Part shown: positions 1 to 8,689 of the stretch, piece by piece | Position numbering within the stretch: position 1 is the first letter of the stretch | How the letters are laid out: each line of letters starts with the position of its first letter | Source of the DNA: Formosa sp. L2A11 | Lineage (GTDB): Bacteria; Bacteroidota; Bacteroidia; Flavobacteriales; Flavobacteriaceae | Assembly: GCF_009796865.1 (NCBI RefSeq) | Contig: NZ_CP047028.1 | Span: forward strand, 2,294,001-2,358,000 | Direction of reading: 5' to 3' | DNA: 64,000 nt | Notes under the pieces: generated by a model | Databases searched by the model: none | Told to the model about the DNA's origin: nothing | What the model saw: only the letters and a program-made list of their open reading frames with translations | Program-made: the position numbers and the translations under genes

Positions 1-1920
1 TTCGATTTCTTAGAGTCTGTGTCTAATAAATATGGTATAGGTTTTTGGAAACCAGGAGCAGGTATTATTCATCAAGTCGTTTTAGAAAATTATGCATTCC
101 CTGGAGGAATGATGATTGGTACCGATTCTCATACCGTTAATGCTGGTGGATTAGGAATGGTAGCCATTGGAGTTGGTGGTGCAGATGCTGTAGATGTTAT
201 GGCAGGTATGGCATGGGAACTAAAATTTCCTAAATTAATAGGAGTGAAGTTAACCGGTAAATTATCGGGTTGGACAGCGCCTAAAGATGTCATTTTAAAA
301 GTAGCAGATATTCTGACTGTAAAAGGAGGAACAGGAGCTATTGTAGAATATTTTGGTGAAGGTGCAACATCTATGTCATGTACAGGAAAAGGTACCATTT
401 GTAATATGGGAGCCGAAATTGGAGCAACAACATCTACGTTTGGTTACGACGAATCTATGGAACGTTATTTACGTGCTACAGAACGTGCCGATGTTGCCGA
501 TGCTGCAAACGAAGTAAAATCATACTTAACAGCAGATCCAGAAGTATACGCAGATCCAAAAGCATATTTTGATGAAGTTATTGAAATAGATTTATCTGTA
601 TTAACACCATTATTAAACGGACCGTTTACACCAGATTTATCTACACCAGTTGGTGCTTCAATGACAGAAAAAGCACAAGCTAACGACTGGCCTTTAAAAG
701 TAGAATGGGGGTTAATCGGATCGTGTACAAACTCGTCTTACGAAGATTTATCTCGTGCATCATCTATAGCACAACAGGCCTTAGATAAAAACTTAAAAAC
801 GAAAGCAGAATTTGGTATTAATCCAGGTTCAGAAAAAGTAAGATATACAACAGAGCGTGACGGTATTCTTGAAATCTTCGAGAAATTAAATGCTAAAATA
901 TTTACAAATGCTTGCGGACCATGTATTGGACAGTGGGCAAGATATAGCGATCCTAAAAACGCACCTAAGAATAGTATTATTCATTCATTTAACAGAAACT
1001 TTGCGAAGCGTGCCGATGGTAATCCAAATACACACGCCTTTGTTGCATCTCCAGAAATGGTAGCAGCTATTGCCATTGCGGGCCGTTTAGATTTCAACCC
1101 AATGAAAGATAAATTAATTAATGAAGATGGGGAAGAAGTAATGTTCGATGAGCCAACAGGATGGGAATTACCACCAAAAGGTTTTGAAGTCAAAGATAAT
1201 GGATATTTAGCTCCAGATGAAGATGGTAGTGATATAGTTGTTTCTGTGTCTCCAACATCCGAACGTTTACAATTACTTGAGCCTTTTACACCGTTAGGAG
1301 ATTCTATTACAGATGCTAAATTGTTAATTAAAGCCTTTGGTAAATGTACCACAGATCATATTTCTATGGCTGGACCTTGGTTACGTTTCCGTGGTCATTT
1401 AGATAATATTTCTAACAATTGTTTAATTGGAGCTGTAAATGCTTTTAATAAAAAAACAAACTTTGTAAAAAATCAATTAACAGGAGAATTTGAAGGTGTT
1501 CCCGATGCTGCAAGAGCATATAAAGCTGCGGGAGTAAAAACAATTGTAGTTGGAGATCATAATTATGGAGAAGGATCTTCTCGTGAACATGCCGCTATGG
1601 AACCACGTCACTTAGGTGTTGCTGCAGTATTAGTAAAATCATTCGCGCGTATACACGAAACAAATCTTAAAAAACAAGGTATGTTAGGTATTACATTTGC
1701 TAATGAAACCGATTACGATTTAATTCAAGAAGACGATACTATTAATTTCTTAGATTTAAATGAATTTGCTCCAGACAAACCATTAACATTAGAATTTGTT
1801 CATGCAGATGGCTCTAAAGATGTTATTGTAACAAACCATACTTATAATGCCGCTCAAATTGCATGGTATAAAGAAGGTTCTGCTTTAAACTTAATTAAAA
1901 AAGAAAATGCTTCTGCTTAA
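1..1920 (+). CDS. acn: Aconitate hydratase, 3' part (5' end outside window)
   Basis: Aconitase converts citrate to isocitrate in the TCA cycle through a [4Fe-4S] cluster. The reading frame is open from base 1, so the gene starts upstream of the window; 639 codons are visible, against roughly 750 in the mitochondrial-type family that this resembles. The three cluster cysteines are present: one in [11 protein letters not shown] (codon at 724) and two in [11 protein letters not shown] (codons at 913 and 922). The C-terminal swivel domain carries [15 protein letters not shown]. The GTG at 19 is an internal valine codon, not a start. A hairpin terminator follows 30 bp after the stop, so this is the end of its transcript. 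Family assignment is secure; the exact subclass is inferred from length and motifs. Confidence 0.97.
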   Translation, partial: FDFLESVSNKYGIGFWKPGAGIIHQVVLENYAFPGGMMIGTDSHTVNAGGLGMVAIGVGGADAVDVMAGMAWELKFPKLIGVKLTGKLSGWTAPKDVILKVADILTVKGGTGAIVEYFGEGATSMSCTGKGTICNMGAEIGATTSTFGYDESMERYLRATERADVADAANEVKSYLTADPEVYADPKAYFDEVIEIDLSVLTPLLNGPFTPDLSTPVGASMTEKAQANDWPLKVEWGLIGSCTNSSYEDLSRASSIAQQALDKNLKTKAEFGINPGSEKVRYTTERDGILEIFEKLNAKIFTNACGPCIGQWARYSDPKNAPKNSIIHSFNRNFAKRADGNPNTHAFVASPEMVAAIAIAGRLDFNPMKDKLINEDGEEVMFDEPTGWELPPKGFEVKDNGYLAPDEDGSDIVVSVSPTSERLQLLEPFTPLGDSITDAKLLIKAFGKCTTDHISMAGPWLRFRGHLDNISNNCLIGAVNAFNKKTNFVKNQLTGEFEGVPDAARAYKAAGVKTIVVGDHNYGEGSSREHAAMEPRHLGVAAVLVKSFARIHETNLKKQGMLGITFANETDYDLIQEDDTINFLDLNEFAPDKPLTLEFVHADGSKDVIVTNHTYNAAQIAWYKEGSALNLIKKENASA

Positions 1921-1945
1921 GTAATTTTCAACATTTTATAAATAT

Positions 1946-1973
1946 AAAGCTCCCATTATTGGGAGTTTTTTTT
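1946..1973 (+). terminator. Rho-independent terminator after aconitase
   Basis: The stem CTCCCA / TGGGAG (1950-1955 and 1960-1965) has a TTAT loop and is followed by a run of eight T. It lies 30 bp after the aconitase stop codon. Confidence 0.85.
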
Positions 1974-2043
1974 GTTAAAGACATAAGTAAGGATGGTAAT
2001 AGAAGGTCGACTATAGAGTTATATTAATTTATATCTTAAGTAT

Positions 2044-2715
2044 ATGAGTGCAGTCTGGTTTTTCGAAGATGTCAATTTATTTCAAATGTTATGTCCACAT
2101 AAGGTTAAAACCTATAAAAAGGAGCATGCATTTTTAGGATATAAAAAGAAAGACTACATCTATTTTGAAGAAGATTCTTCTAATAAAATCTTTTTAATAG
2201 AAAAGGGGAAAGTTAAAATAGGATATTACAATGAAGATGGAGAGGAAGTGGTTAAAGCAATCTTGTCTAAAGGAGAACTTTTTGGAGAAAAAGCCATTTT
2301 AGGAGAAGGTAAGCGTGATGAATTTGCTCAATCTTTAGATAATACAACCTCTATTTGCCCAATAGGCGTAGATACTATGTATAATTTAATGAAAGATAAT
2401 CAGTCTTTTAGTTTTAAAGTATATAAGTTTATTGGTTTCAAATTTAAAAAATTAGAAAGACGCTTACAATTACTATTGTTTAAAGATGCAAAAACGAGAT
2501 TAAAAGAATTCATAGATGAGTTGTGTGTAGATTCTGGACATAGTTGTAAAGAAACTGGAGATACCATTATTACACATCATTATACACAAAGTGATATTGC
2601 TTCATTAATAGGTATTTCTAGACCTACTTTAAATATTCTTCTAAATGAATTAAAGGAAGAAAATTACTTAGATTTTTATCGTAAAGAGATTCGACTTCAT
2701 AAAAAAGCAGCATAA
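2044..2715 (+). CDS. Crp/Fnr family transcriptional regulator
   Basis: This 223-residue protein has the layout of a Crp/Fnr regulator: an N-terminal cyclic-nucleotide-binding-like barrel (about residues 25-145, with GELFGEKAIL in place of the canonical phosphate-binding cassette), a dimerisation helix, and a C-terminal winged helix-turn-helix with YTQSDIASLIGISRPTLN near residue 180. The effector cannot be told from sequence. There is no Fnr-type N-terminal cysteine cluster; a few cysteines (for example in DELCVDSGHSC) are scattered. It stands alone between two terminator-bounded genes. The spondin-type lipoprotein gene downstream has its own promoter, so a regulatory link between them is only a guess from adjacency. 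Confidence 0.9.
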   Translation: MSAVWFFEDVNLFQMLCPHKVKTYKKEHAFLGYKKKDYIYFEEDSSNKIFLIEKGKVKIGYYNEDGEEVVKAILSKGELFGEKAILGEGKRDEFAQSLDNTTSICPIGVDTMYNLMKDNQSFSFKVYKFIGFKFKKLERRLQLLLFKDAKTRLKEFIDELCVDSGHSCKETGDTIITHHYTQSDIASLIGISRPTLNILLNELKEENYLDFYRKEIRLHKKAA

Positions 2716-2773
2716 TTTTTATTTTTTTTTCGTTTGTGTTAGATAGCTAACAAAACAAGTCCTTGTTATCCTA

Positions 2774-2781
2774 TAGATTTG
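2774..2781 (+). promoter_or_regulatory. Bacteroidota -7 element upstream of the spondin lipoprotein gene
   Basis: TAGATTTG matches the TAnnTTTG consensus for the -7 box of the Bacteroidota housekeeping sigma factor. It lies 41 bp before the ATG at 2822. No TTG box is seen at 19-21 nt upstream, so support rests on the -7 box and its position. Confidence 0.5.
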
Positions 2782-2821
2782 CGTCAGTAAATATTAATAA
2801 CCAAATTTTAAAAAATAAATT

Positions 2822-4183
2822 ATGAAAAAATTAGTCTTAGGAGCAGCCTTTTTAGGTCTTGTTGGAATATCATGTTCAAGCGATGATGATAACTCAAATG
2901 CAAACATAACAACAGATGGATCTTTTACAGTAACTATTGAAAATATAGCACCTGTAAATGCCTTCTTAAAATCAGGAGTTTTTAATACACCAACTGGAGA
3001 TTCTAGTCCTGGACCAGCAACACCAGGAAAAAAATACGAATTTGTAGTAGATGCAGGTAGAAGTCAAAGTTTATCATTTGCAACGATGTTAGCAGCAACT
3101 AACGATGCTTTTTTTGGACCAGGAAGTGAAGGTATTGCTTTATATGATGAGAATGGAGATCCAATTTCTGGAGACGTTACAGATCAAGTTTATCTTTGGG
3201 ATGCCGGAACAGAAGTAAATGAAGAACCAGCTGTAGGACCAAACACAGTAACGAATCAATCTGGACCAAACACAGGTGTAGATGAAAACGGAAATGTATT
3301 ATTAATGAGTAATGTAACTAATGGTGTCGCTTTTGATTTTCCTGAAGTTAACGAAATCATTAATGTAACTGTAACGTACATGGAAGGGACTCAGTTTTTA
3401 ATTAGTATTGAAGACTTAGCAGATGCAACATTATCTACAAGTTTAGGAGATAGAGTAGCACCACTTTCTCCAGGTGTATATGTAGTTCATGGAGGAACTA
3501 ACCCTTTATTTACAGAAGGGGAACCTGATTTTGGACAAGGTATTGAAAACATTTCTGAAGATGGTGATGTAACAAATTTAGGAGCTTATACAGCAGAAAA
3601 TACAGGCGTAACTTATCCTGCATCTCCAGGAGTTTGGGCTGTACACGAAGGAGGAACTAATCCTTTATTTACAGAAGGTATTGTTGATTATGGTAATGGT
3701 GTTGAAGCTATTGCAGAAGATGGAAATACAGCGACTTTAGGGGCAAATGTATTAAACTTATCTGGTGTTACAGATGGAGCAATTATGAATACACCTGTAG
3801 GAAGCAGTAGTCCAGGTCCGATTTTACCAGGAAGTTCTTATTCATTTACTTTTAATGCTCAAGTAGGAGATAATTTATCTTTTGTAAATATGTTAGCAGC
3901 AACTAACGATGTGTTTATTGGAACATCTGACGAAGGTATTGCACTTTTTAACGCAAACGGAGTAGCAGTAAGCGGAGATGTAACAAGTAGTATTTATTTA
4001 TGGGATGCAGGAACAGAGGTTAATGAAGAGCCTGCAATAGGACCAAATACAGTAACAAATCAATTAGAAGGTAATACTGGAGTTGACGAAAATAATGATG
4101 TTATGCTTATAACTAATGTTAATGACGGATTTACATATCCAGCTGTAAATACAATTCTTAAAGTAACAATTACAGCTAATTAG
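2822..4183 (+). CDS. Surface lipoprotein with two spondin-type domains
   Basis: A 453-residue predicted lipoprotein. The signal peptide ends in VGISC (Cys18), followed directly by SSDDDN; an acidic stretch just after the lipidated cysteine is the lipoprotein export signal known in Flavobacterium and Capnocytophaga, so surface exposure is likely. Two homologous spondin-N-like units follow (about residues 35-200 and 310-453), each with TPxGxSSPGP, LSFxxMLAATND and a YLWDAGTEVNEEP block. Between them a short motif with TNPLFTEG occurs twice (about residues 215-305), so the protein probably arose by internal duplication, with a partial extra unit in the middle. Spondin domains are known from adhesion proteins in animals; the bacterial role is not established. 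It is monocistronic, with its own promoter and terminator. Confidence 0.85.
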   Translation: MKKLVLGAAFLGLVGISCSSDDDNSNANITTDGSFTVTIENIAPVNAFLKSGVFNTPTGDSSPGPATPGKKYEFVVDAGRSQSLSFATMLAATNDAFFGPGSEGIALYDENGDPISGDVTDQVYLWDAGTEVNEEPAVGPNTVTNQSGPNTGVDENGNVLLMSNVTNGVAFDFPEVNEIINVTVTYMEGTQFLISIEDLADATLSTSLGDRVAPLSPGVYVVHGGTNPLFTEGEPDFGQGIENISEDGDVTNLGAYTAENTGVTYPASPGVWAVHEGGTNPLFTEGIVDYGNGVEAIAEDGNTATLGANVLNLSGVTDGAIMNTPVGSSSPGPILPGSSYSFTFNAQVGDNLSFVNMLAATNDVFIGTSDEGIALFNANGVAVSGDVTSSIYLWDAGTEVNEEPAIGPNTVTNQLEGNTGVDENNDVMLITNVNDGFTYPAVNTILKVTITAN

Positions 4184-4237
4184 TTAGTAGAATAGTAACT
4201 AAAATTCTTAACATATATAGAATTTGTTATTAAATTT

Positions 4238-4279
4238 GAAACGCATTATCTAATATAGATGATGCGTTTCTTTTTTTTT
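4238..4279 (+). terminator. Terminator after the spondin lipoprotein gene
   Basis: The perfect 9-bp stem GAAACGCAT / ATGCGTTTC (4238-4246, 4262-4270) is followed by nine T. It lies about 55 bp after the stop codon. Confidence 0.85.
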
Positions 4280-4298
4280 AATCAATTTATAAGATCGG

Positions 4299-4865
4299 AT
4301 GTCGAAATCTAAAAAAAATAAAATTTCAAATATCATTTTTGCTGTATTCATCTTATTGATGATAATACCACAAACAAGACAGCCCATACAGGTCTTTCTT
4401 CAAAAAGGATTAGCAATGATTAGTCCTTCGGTAGAAGATAAATCAGATCAGAAACATATAGATTCGTATCAATGGAAATTAACCGATTTAAACGGTGTTC
4501 CTTTTAATTTTAAGTCGGCAGAAGGAAAAGTGGTACTTGTTAACTTTTGGGCAACTTGGTGCCCGCCATGTATTGCCGAAATGCCAAGTTTGGTAAAACT
4601 GCATGACGATTATAAAGATAAAGTTCAGTTTTTATTTGTTTCGAATGAAGATAAAGCAGTTATAGAAGCCTTTCTAAAAAAGCGAGAGTTTAATCTTTCA
4701 ATACATCAGCCTATTTCTGCAATTCCTAAAGCTTTAACCACATCTACAATACCAAGAACACTATTAATAAGTAAAGATGGTCGCATTGTTATAGATAAAA
4801 CAGGAGCTTCAGATTGGAATAGCAATACAGTAAGAGAAACTATAGATGCTCTTCTTTTAGAGTAA
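4299..4865 (+). CDS. TlpA-like membrane-anchored thioredoxin
   Basis: This 188-residue protein has an N-terminal signal anchor (about residues 10-24, IIFAVFILLMII) and a periplasm-facing thioredoxin fold. The redox motif is WCPPC with Cys88 and Cys91, inside VNFWATWCPPCIAEMP, and the cis-proline loop is near STIPRTLLI. This is the TlpA/ResA class, which reduces disulfides in exported proteins or in apocytochrome c. No cytochrome maturation gene is nearby, so the client is unknown. It starts 20 bp after the upstream terminator and seems to be a single gene. The next features run on the other strand. Confidence 0.9.
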   Translation: MSKSKKNKISNIIFAVFILLMIIPQTRQPIQVFLQKGLAMISPSVEDKSDQKHIDSYQWKLTDLNGVPFNFKSAEGKVVLVNFWATWCPPCIAEMPSLVKLHDDYKDKVQFLFVSNEDKAVIEAFLKKREFNLSIHQPISAIPKALTTSTIPRTLLISKDGRIVIDKTGASDWNSNTVRETIDALLLE

Positions 4866-4900
4866 TTAATAGAAGCAACACATCTAAAACCATATCGCAT

Positions 4901-4930
4901 AAAAAAAGGTTAAACATAATGTTTAACCTT
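4901..4930 (-). terminator. Terminator of the first tRNA-Lys gene
   Basis: Perfect 10-bp stem AAGGTTAAAC / GTTTAACCTT with loop ATAAT. On the minus strand it ends in a run of T (the A-run 4901-4907 as written), which fits termination 8 nt after the tRNA 3' end. A near-identical hairpin follows the second tRNA-Lys copy. Confidence 0.85.
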
Positions 4931-4937
4931 CTTGTTG

Positions 4938-5010
4938 TGACCGGGCTGGGGCTCGAACCCAGGACCCTCTCCTTAAAAGGGAGATGCTCTACCAACTGAG
5001 CTACCAGGTC
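4938..5010 (-). tRNA. tRNA-Lys (anticodon UUU), copy 1
   Basis: A 73-nt cloverleaf on the minus strand. D arm GCTC/GAGC, anticodon stem TCTCC/GGAGA with loop CTTTTAA (anticodon TTT), T arm CTGGG/CCCAG with TTCGAGC, discriminator base A; CCA is not encoded. The acceptor stem pairs GACCTGG with CCCGGTC, leaving a U5:C68 mismatch that the second copy shares. The promoter and terminator around it are also duplicated at copy 2. Confidence 0.96.
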
Positions 5011-5039
5011 ATTGTTTTTGTTTCTCTTTAATGAGGGTG

Positions 5040-5069
5040 CAAATATACAACCTTTATTTAATAAAACAA
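5040..5069 (-). promoter_or_regulatory. Promoter of tRNA-Lys copy 1
   Basis: On the minus strand TTG (5069-5067) is followed after exactly 19 nt by TATATTTG (5047-5040), matching the Bacteroidota -33/-7 arrangement. It lies 30 bp before the tRNA 5' end. The same TTG-19-TATATTTG layout precedes the second copy. Confidence 0.75.
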
Positions 5070-5228
5070 CCTTTTTTTAATAAAAAATTAATTTCTTCTC
5101 TAATTTTTTAATTTGAGCTCTTAAAACAGTTTTTCAAGAGCTTGAAAACTTGTGTTTTATCTTGTTCTATTACGTGGAATTACACAGACAGAAAAAATAA
5201 ATAAAAAATAAATAAGGTTTTTATAATG

Positions 5229-5313
5229 TGCGCACGAGAAGATTCGAACTTCCACGTCCTTAACGGACACTGGCCCCTCAAGCCAACGCGTCTACCAATT
5301 CCGCCACGTGCGC
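5229..5313 (-). tRNA. tRNA-Leu (anticodon GAG)
   Basis: An 85-nt class II tRNA on the minus strand. The acceptor pair GCGCACG/CGTGCGC is perfect, the anticodon loop TTGAGGG gives anticodon GAG, there is a long variable arm (about TGTCCGTTAAGGACG), and the T loop is TTCGAAT. The discriminator is A. No promoter was seen directly upstream, and the hairpin at 5337-5368 lies between it and the upstream tRNA-Lys, so it may depend on read-through. Confidence 0.95.
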
Positions 5314-5336
5314 ATTATAAATAGGGGGTAAAATAA

Positions 5337-5368
5337 AAAAAGGTTAAACAAAATTGTTTAACCTTTTT
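5337..5368 (-). terminator. Terminator after tRNA-Lys copy 2
   Basis: A perfect 14-bp stem (5337-5350 with 5355-5368) around loop AAAT, with GGTTAAACA in the left arm. It is the counterpart of the hairpin at 4901-4930 and lies 5 nt after the tRNA end. It separates this tRNA from tRNA-Leu. Confidence 0.8.
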
Positions 5369-5372
5369 ATTG

Positions 5373-5445
5373 TGACCGGGCTGGGGCTCGAACCCAGGAC
5401 CCTCTCCTTAAAAGGGAGATGCTCTACCAACTGAGCTACCAGGTC
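5373..5445 (-). tRNA. tRNA-Lys (anticodon UUU), copy 2
   Basis: Identical over all 73 nt to the tRNA at 4938-5010, including the U5:C68 acceptor mismatch. The duplicated block also includes the 3' terminator and the 5' promoter, with a few substitutions outside the tRNA, so a roughly 140-bp segment was copied. Confidence 0.96.
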
Positions 5446-5472
5446 ATTGTTATTGTTTGCGTATTGCGGGTG

Positions 5473-5502
5473 CAAATATATCATCTTTATTTAGAATTCC
5501 AA
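5473..5502 (-). promoter_or_regulatory. Promoter of tRNA-Lys copy 2
   Basis: On the minus strand TTG (5502-5500), a 19-nt spacer, then TATATTTG (5480-5473), 28 bp before the tRNA. The match to the copy 1 promoter in boxes and spacing makes it convincing. Confidence 0.75.
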
Positions 5503-5579
5503 GCCTGTTTCTAATTTTTTTTTTGTTTTTTTGTTGTTCAAATACGTATGTTTTTAAGTATCAATAAAAAGCACTTTAA

Positions 5580-6101
5580 ATGAATTTAATTTTAATAGGA
5601 TATATGGGCTCTGGGAAGTCTACTTTGGGAAGGAAATTAGCAAAAAAGCTTAATCATCCCTTTATAGATTTAGACGATTATATAGAAGACCAAGAACAGT
5701 TAAGTATTCCTGAACTTTTTAAAACACGCGGAGAGATCTATTTTAGAAAAAAAGAGAATGAGTATTTAAAAGCACTTTTAGAAGATCAAGATAATGTTGT
5801 TTTAGCCCTTGGAGGAGGAACACCTTGCTATGCTAATAATATGGCATTAATCACAGCGCACAAGAATGCAACGTCTTTCTATTTTAAAGCCGGAATTAAG
5901 GAGCTTACAAGCCGTTTAAAGCATGAAAAAGAAAATCGCCCATTATTGAACCGATTTAGTACAGATGATGAGTTAATGGAGTTTATAGGAAAACACATGT
6001 TTGAGCGTTCTGCGTATTACAATCAGGCAGATGTTGTTATTCCTGTAGATAATACTACAGAATTAGATGTGTTAGATAAGGTAATGTCGCATTTAGTCTA
6101 A
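5580..6101 (+). CDS. aroK: Shikimate kinase
   Basis: This 173-residue protein phosphorylates shikimate at the 3-hydroxyl with ATP, the fifth step of the chorismate pathway. The P-loop GYMGSGKST is at residues 7-15, the shikimate-binding DLDDYIE at about 30-36, the RGEIYFRKKE block follows, then GGGTPC (about 80) and the lid RPLLNR. Length is normal for the family. Its 3' end overlaps the convergent phosphoribosyltransferase gene by 9 bp. In many Flavobacteriia it sits with that gene and an S4-domain gene, as here. Confidence 0.96.
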   Translation: MNLILIGYMGSGKSTLGRKLAKKLNHPFIDLDDYIEDQEQLSIPELFKTRGEIYFRKKENEYLKALLEDQDNVVLALGGGTPCYANNMALITAHKNATSFYFKAGIKELTSRLKHEKENRPLLNRFSTDDELMEFIGKHMFERSAYYNQADVVIPVDNTTELDVLDKVMSHLV

Positions 6102-6596
6102 ATAGGCTTCGTAATGTTTTCCATCAAAATCTACTGTAACATGTTCTTTTAAAGACGTAGATAAAGAAATGCCTTTAAAATCGGCTTTAACAGGATATTT
6201 TTTATGATTTCTATTCACTAATACTGCCGTTTTAAATTGCTTTAAAGGCACGTCTAAAAAGAAGCGAACTCCATATATTAATGCTGTCCCAGAATTTAAA
6301 ACATCGTCTATTAATACAATAGATTTGTTTGTGTATTCTTCAACAGTTAAAGACGTTTTAATTTCGTTTCTTGGATTTTTCTTATCAATATTTACTTTAC
6401 AAAGCACAGGCTTTATAGGTGAAATTTTACTTAAAATCGATTTTAGTTTTTTTGCTAGAATATAACCATTACTATCAATTCCTGCTAAAATCACTTCTTC
6501 CTCATAGACATTACTCTCATAAATCTGATACGCAATACGTTTAATTTTATGATTGATTTCATCGTGAGTTAAAATAATATTTTTAGTAGCTTCCAT
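6093..6596 (-). CDS. PyrR/Hpt-like phosphoribosyltransferase
   Basis: This 167-residue type I phosphoribosyltransferase carries the PRPP-binding loop SIVLIDDVLNSGTALIYG near residues 92-109. The flanking hydrophobic strands fit the PyrR/hypoxanthine family. The substrate base cannot be set from sequence; possibilities are uracil salvage, a PyrR-type regulator or purine salvage. It is convergent with aroK and overlaps its 3' end by 9 bp. The S4-domain gene 92 bp downstream on the same strand is probably read with it. Confidence 0.85.
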   Translation of the reverse strand: MEATKNIILTHDEINHKIKRIAYQIYESNVYEEEVILAGIDSNGYILAKKLKSILSKISPIKPVLCKVNIDKKNPRNEIKTSLTVEEYTNKSIVLIDDVLNSGTALIYGVRFFLDVPLKQFKTAVLVNRNHKKYPVKADFKGISLSTSLKEHVTVDFDGKHYEAYLD

Positions 6597-6688
6597 TTGT
6601 GTATTGAAATTTAATCAAAGATAAAAAGAGTTTTTTTATCCCGTTATCATTTTAAGAATTAATATATAAAGTTAATATCGTGTGGTCA

Positions 6689-7084
6689 TTAAGGAGTTTC
6701 GTTAACCGTATCTTCTTCCTGGTCGTCTTGATAACCATCTATATCTCTACGATCTTTTTTAGTAGGACGTCCTGTTCCTTTTTTACGGTAATAATCTTTA
6801 GCATATTTTAAAAGCTCTTGAGCCTCGAAAGCTTCCTTAGGTGTGGTATCTACACGGTAAATATCTACCAATTTGGCGCCAACTCGGTTAGGAGGTAAGT
6901 CGTTTATTTTTAAGCTATAGTTTACTTGATCTTTTCTGACTTCAATTTTATCTTGAGGATAGACGTCTCGACTGGGTTTTACTACAGCTCCGTTTACTTT
7001 TATATGTCCTTTTTTACATGCTGCAGTTGCGATACTTCTTGTTTTGTAGTAACGCACACACCATAAATATTTATCTATTCGCAT
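6689..7084 (-). CDS. S4-domain RNA-binding protein, Hsp15-like
   Basis: A 131-residue protein beginning with an S4 domain (MRIDKYLWCVRYYKTRSIAT, residues 1-20, then KKGHIKVNG). The middle part contains KYAKDYYRKKGTGRPTKKDRR, and the tail is acidic and probably disordered. This layout matches Hsp15 (HslR), which in E. coli binds 50S subunits carrying stalled nascent chains and helps recycle them. Equivalent function here is inferred from homology only. Downstream of it on the minus strand is the phosphoribosyltransferase. Confidence 0.88.
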   Translation of the reverse strand: MRIDKYLWCVRYYKTRSIATAACKKGHIKVNGAVVKPSRDVYPQDKIEVRKDQVNYSLKINDLPPNRVGAKLVDIYRVDTTPKEAFEAQELLKYAKDYYRKKGTGRPTKKDRRDIDGYQDDQEEDTVNETP

Positions 7085-7307
7085 TCTTTATTTGTAAAAA
7101 TCGTCATGTAAATTATACTGTAATATCTAATAGTATAATCGGTCTTAAGTTTCAAAAATAAGCAATATTGAAATGAAGAACACGCTCTTTAACTAATTTA
7201 TTACAGCTTTAATATTATTTAAACTTGTTGTTAAAGGTGTAGATTTTAAATATAAAATACTGTGAAAATTTGATAAAGCAGATGTAAGTTGACTTTTTTG
7301 TTTGAAA

Positions 7308-7892
7308 TTAAAGCTTAAAAGAAACACTAAGGATAAGTTGTTCTGGTCTAGAATCTATAGTCACAAGATCTAATCCATTGTTTGTGATGTATTGTAATTC
7401 ATAATCTTTAAATCCGCGTTCGTATCTTAAATCAATTCCAATATTTTTAAAGTTGAAGGCAATCCCGAAATTAAGGCCTCCAGTAATATCTTCACTACGA
7501 TCCTCAGCTTTTATATCCTCCAGTTTTGTATCTATAATATATTGAAGCGTTGGCCCTGCAAATATACTTAATGGGCCAATTATTTGCACTCCAATTAAAG
7601 CAGGGACATCTACCTTTTTAACCTTAAAATCTTCTTCATTGTAAGAACTAGTGGTTTGTGTATAAGTAGGTTCAAATTTAAGGTAAACTAAACTTCCAAA
7701 CTTACCAAAAACACCCAGATGAAAACCAACGTTTCTATCTGGGTGCTCTATATATTTGCCTAAAGAAGAACTGTAACTTCCGTTAGAACTATAATTTAAA
7801 CCGCCTTTAATACCAAAACCAGTACCTGATTGTGCAGAAATAAGCTGAATAGCTCCAAGAACAACACAAAGCATTACTATTAATTTTTTCAT
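7308..7892 (-). CDS. Small outer-membrane beta-barrel protein, paralogue 1
   Basis: A 194-residue protein with signal peptide MKKLIVMLCVVLGAIQLISA ending before Gln. The start at 7892 is preferred over an in-frame ATG nine codons upstream because it puts a standard signal peptide at the N terminus. The mature part alternates polar and hydrophobic residues and ends in aromatic-rich strands (EQLILSVSFKL), as in OmpX/OmpW-size porin-like barrels (outer membrane protein beta-barrel domain). The neighbour at 8061-8642 is a close paralogue with the same motifs (GIKGGLNYSSNGSY, RNVGFHLGVF, GPLSIFAGPTLQYIIDTK). The role is unknown. Confidence 0.85.
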   Translation of the reverse strand: MKKLIVMLCVVLGAIQLISAQSGTGFGIKGGLNYSSNGSYSSSLGKYIEHPDRNVGFHLGVFGKFGSLVYLKFEPTYTQTTSSYNEEDFKVKKVDVPALIGVQIIGPLSIFAGPTLQYIIDTKLEDIKAEDRSEDITGGLNFGIAFNFKNIGIDLRYERGFKDYELQYITNNGLDLVTIDSRPEQLILSVSFKL

Positions 7893-8060
7893 AGTTTTAG
7901 TATCTAATTTTTTTATCAAATACGAAACTACTAAAAATATTTTCCTTTTATCGTGGATTTGTAGGGGGTAACAGTTAATTGATATTTAATTATAAATTTG
8001 ATAGTATTACCATTAAAACAATATGGTATTCGTACTAGCTTTTATAGAAAATAATCTGTT

Positions 8061-8642
8061 TTAAATTTTAAGAGATAAACTTAGAATAAGTTGATCGGGT
8101 CTGGAATCTATTTTTACAATATTTAAACCGTTGTTAGAAATAAAATCTGTTTCGTTAGTATTAAAACCACGCTCGTATCTTAAGTCTATACCAATACTAC
8201 GTATGTTTAATGCAAAACCAAAATTTAATCCCATACTAATGTCTTCTTCGATATTATCATAATCTATATCGTCAAATTTAGAATCGATTATATATTGAAA
8301 AGAAGGACCAGCAAAGACACTTAATGGTCCAATTAATCGAAAACCTACTAATGCAGGTAAATCAATTTTTTGAATATCAAGATTTGCATTATTATATTCG
8401 CTACTGGTTTTGGTGTACATTAATTCGGGTTTAAAGTATAGTTTGCTACCAAATTTAGCAAAAACACCCAGATGGAAACCAATGTTTCTGTCTGAGTGTT
8501 TTATTTGTTCGGCAGAAGAAATGTAACTTCCGTTAGAGCTATAGTTTAAACCGCCTTTAATACCGTAACCGGAACCAGATTGTGCAGATGTAAGTTGCAG
8601 GGCTCCTACAACAATACAAAGCATTATGATTATTTTTTTCAT
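8061..8642 (-). CDS. Small outer-membrane beta-barrel protein, paralogue 2
   Basis: This 193-residue protein has signal peptide MKKIIIMLCIVVGALQLTSA and is collinear with the gene at 7308-7892 along its full length, so the two are a tandem duplication. It shares GIKGGLNYSSNGSY, RNIGFHLGVFAKFG and GPLSVFAGPSFQYIIDSK. They differ most in the segments facing loops, as expected for surface-exposed barrel loops under diversifying pressure (inference). Its own -7-like box TAGATTAG lies at 8683-8676 on the minus strand, 34 bp before the ATG. Function unknown. Confidence 0.85.
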   Translation of the reverse strand: MKKIIIMLCIVVGALQLTSAQSGSGYGIKGGLNYSSNGSYISSAEQIKHSDRNIGFHLGVFAKFGSKLYFKPELMYTKTSSEYNNANLDIQKIDLPALVGFRLIGPLSVFAGPSFQYIIDSKFDDIDYDNIEEDISMGLNFGFALNIRSIGIDLRYERGFNTNETDFISNNGLNIVKIDSRPDQLILSLSLKI

Positions 8643-8689
8643 AGATTTCGTTTTAATGAGTATTTACATTAAACGCTAATCTAGTAAAA

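Noticed and set aside
4938..5445. tRNA cluster as an attachment site of an integrated element
   Set aside because: No integrase, no direct repeat of a tRNA 3' end beside foreign genes; the two tRNA-Lys copies are a cassette duplication.
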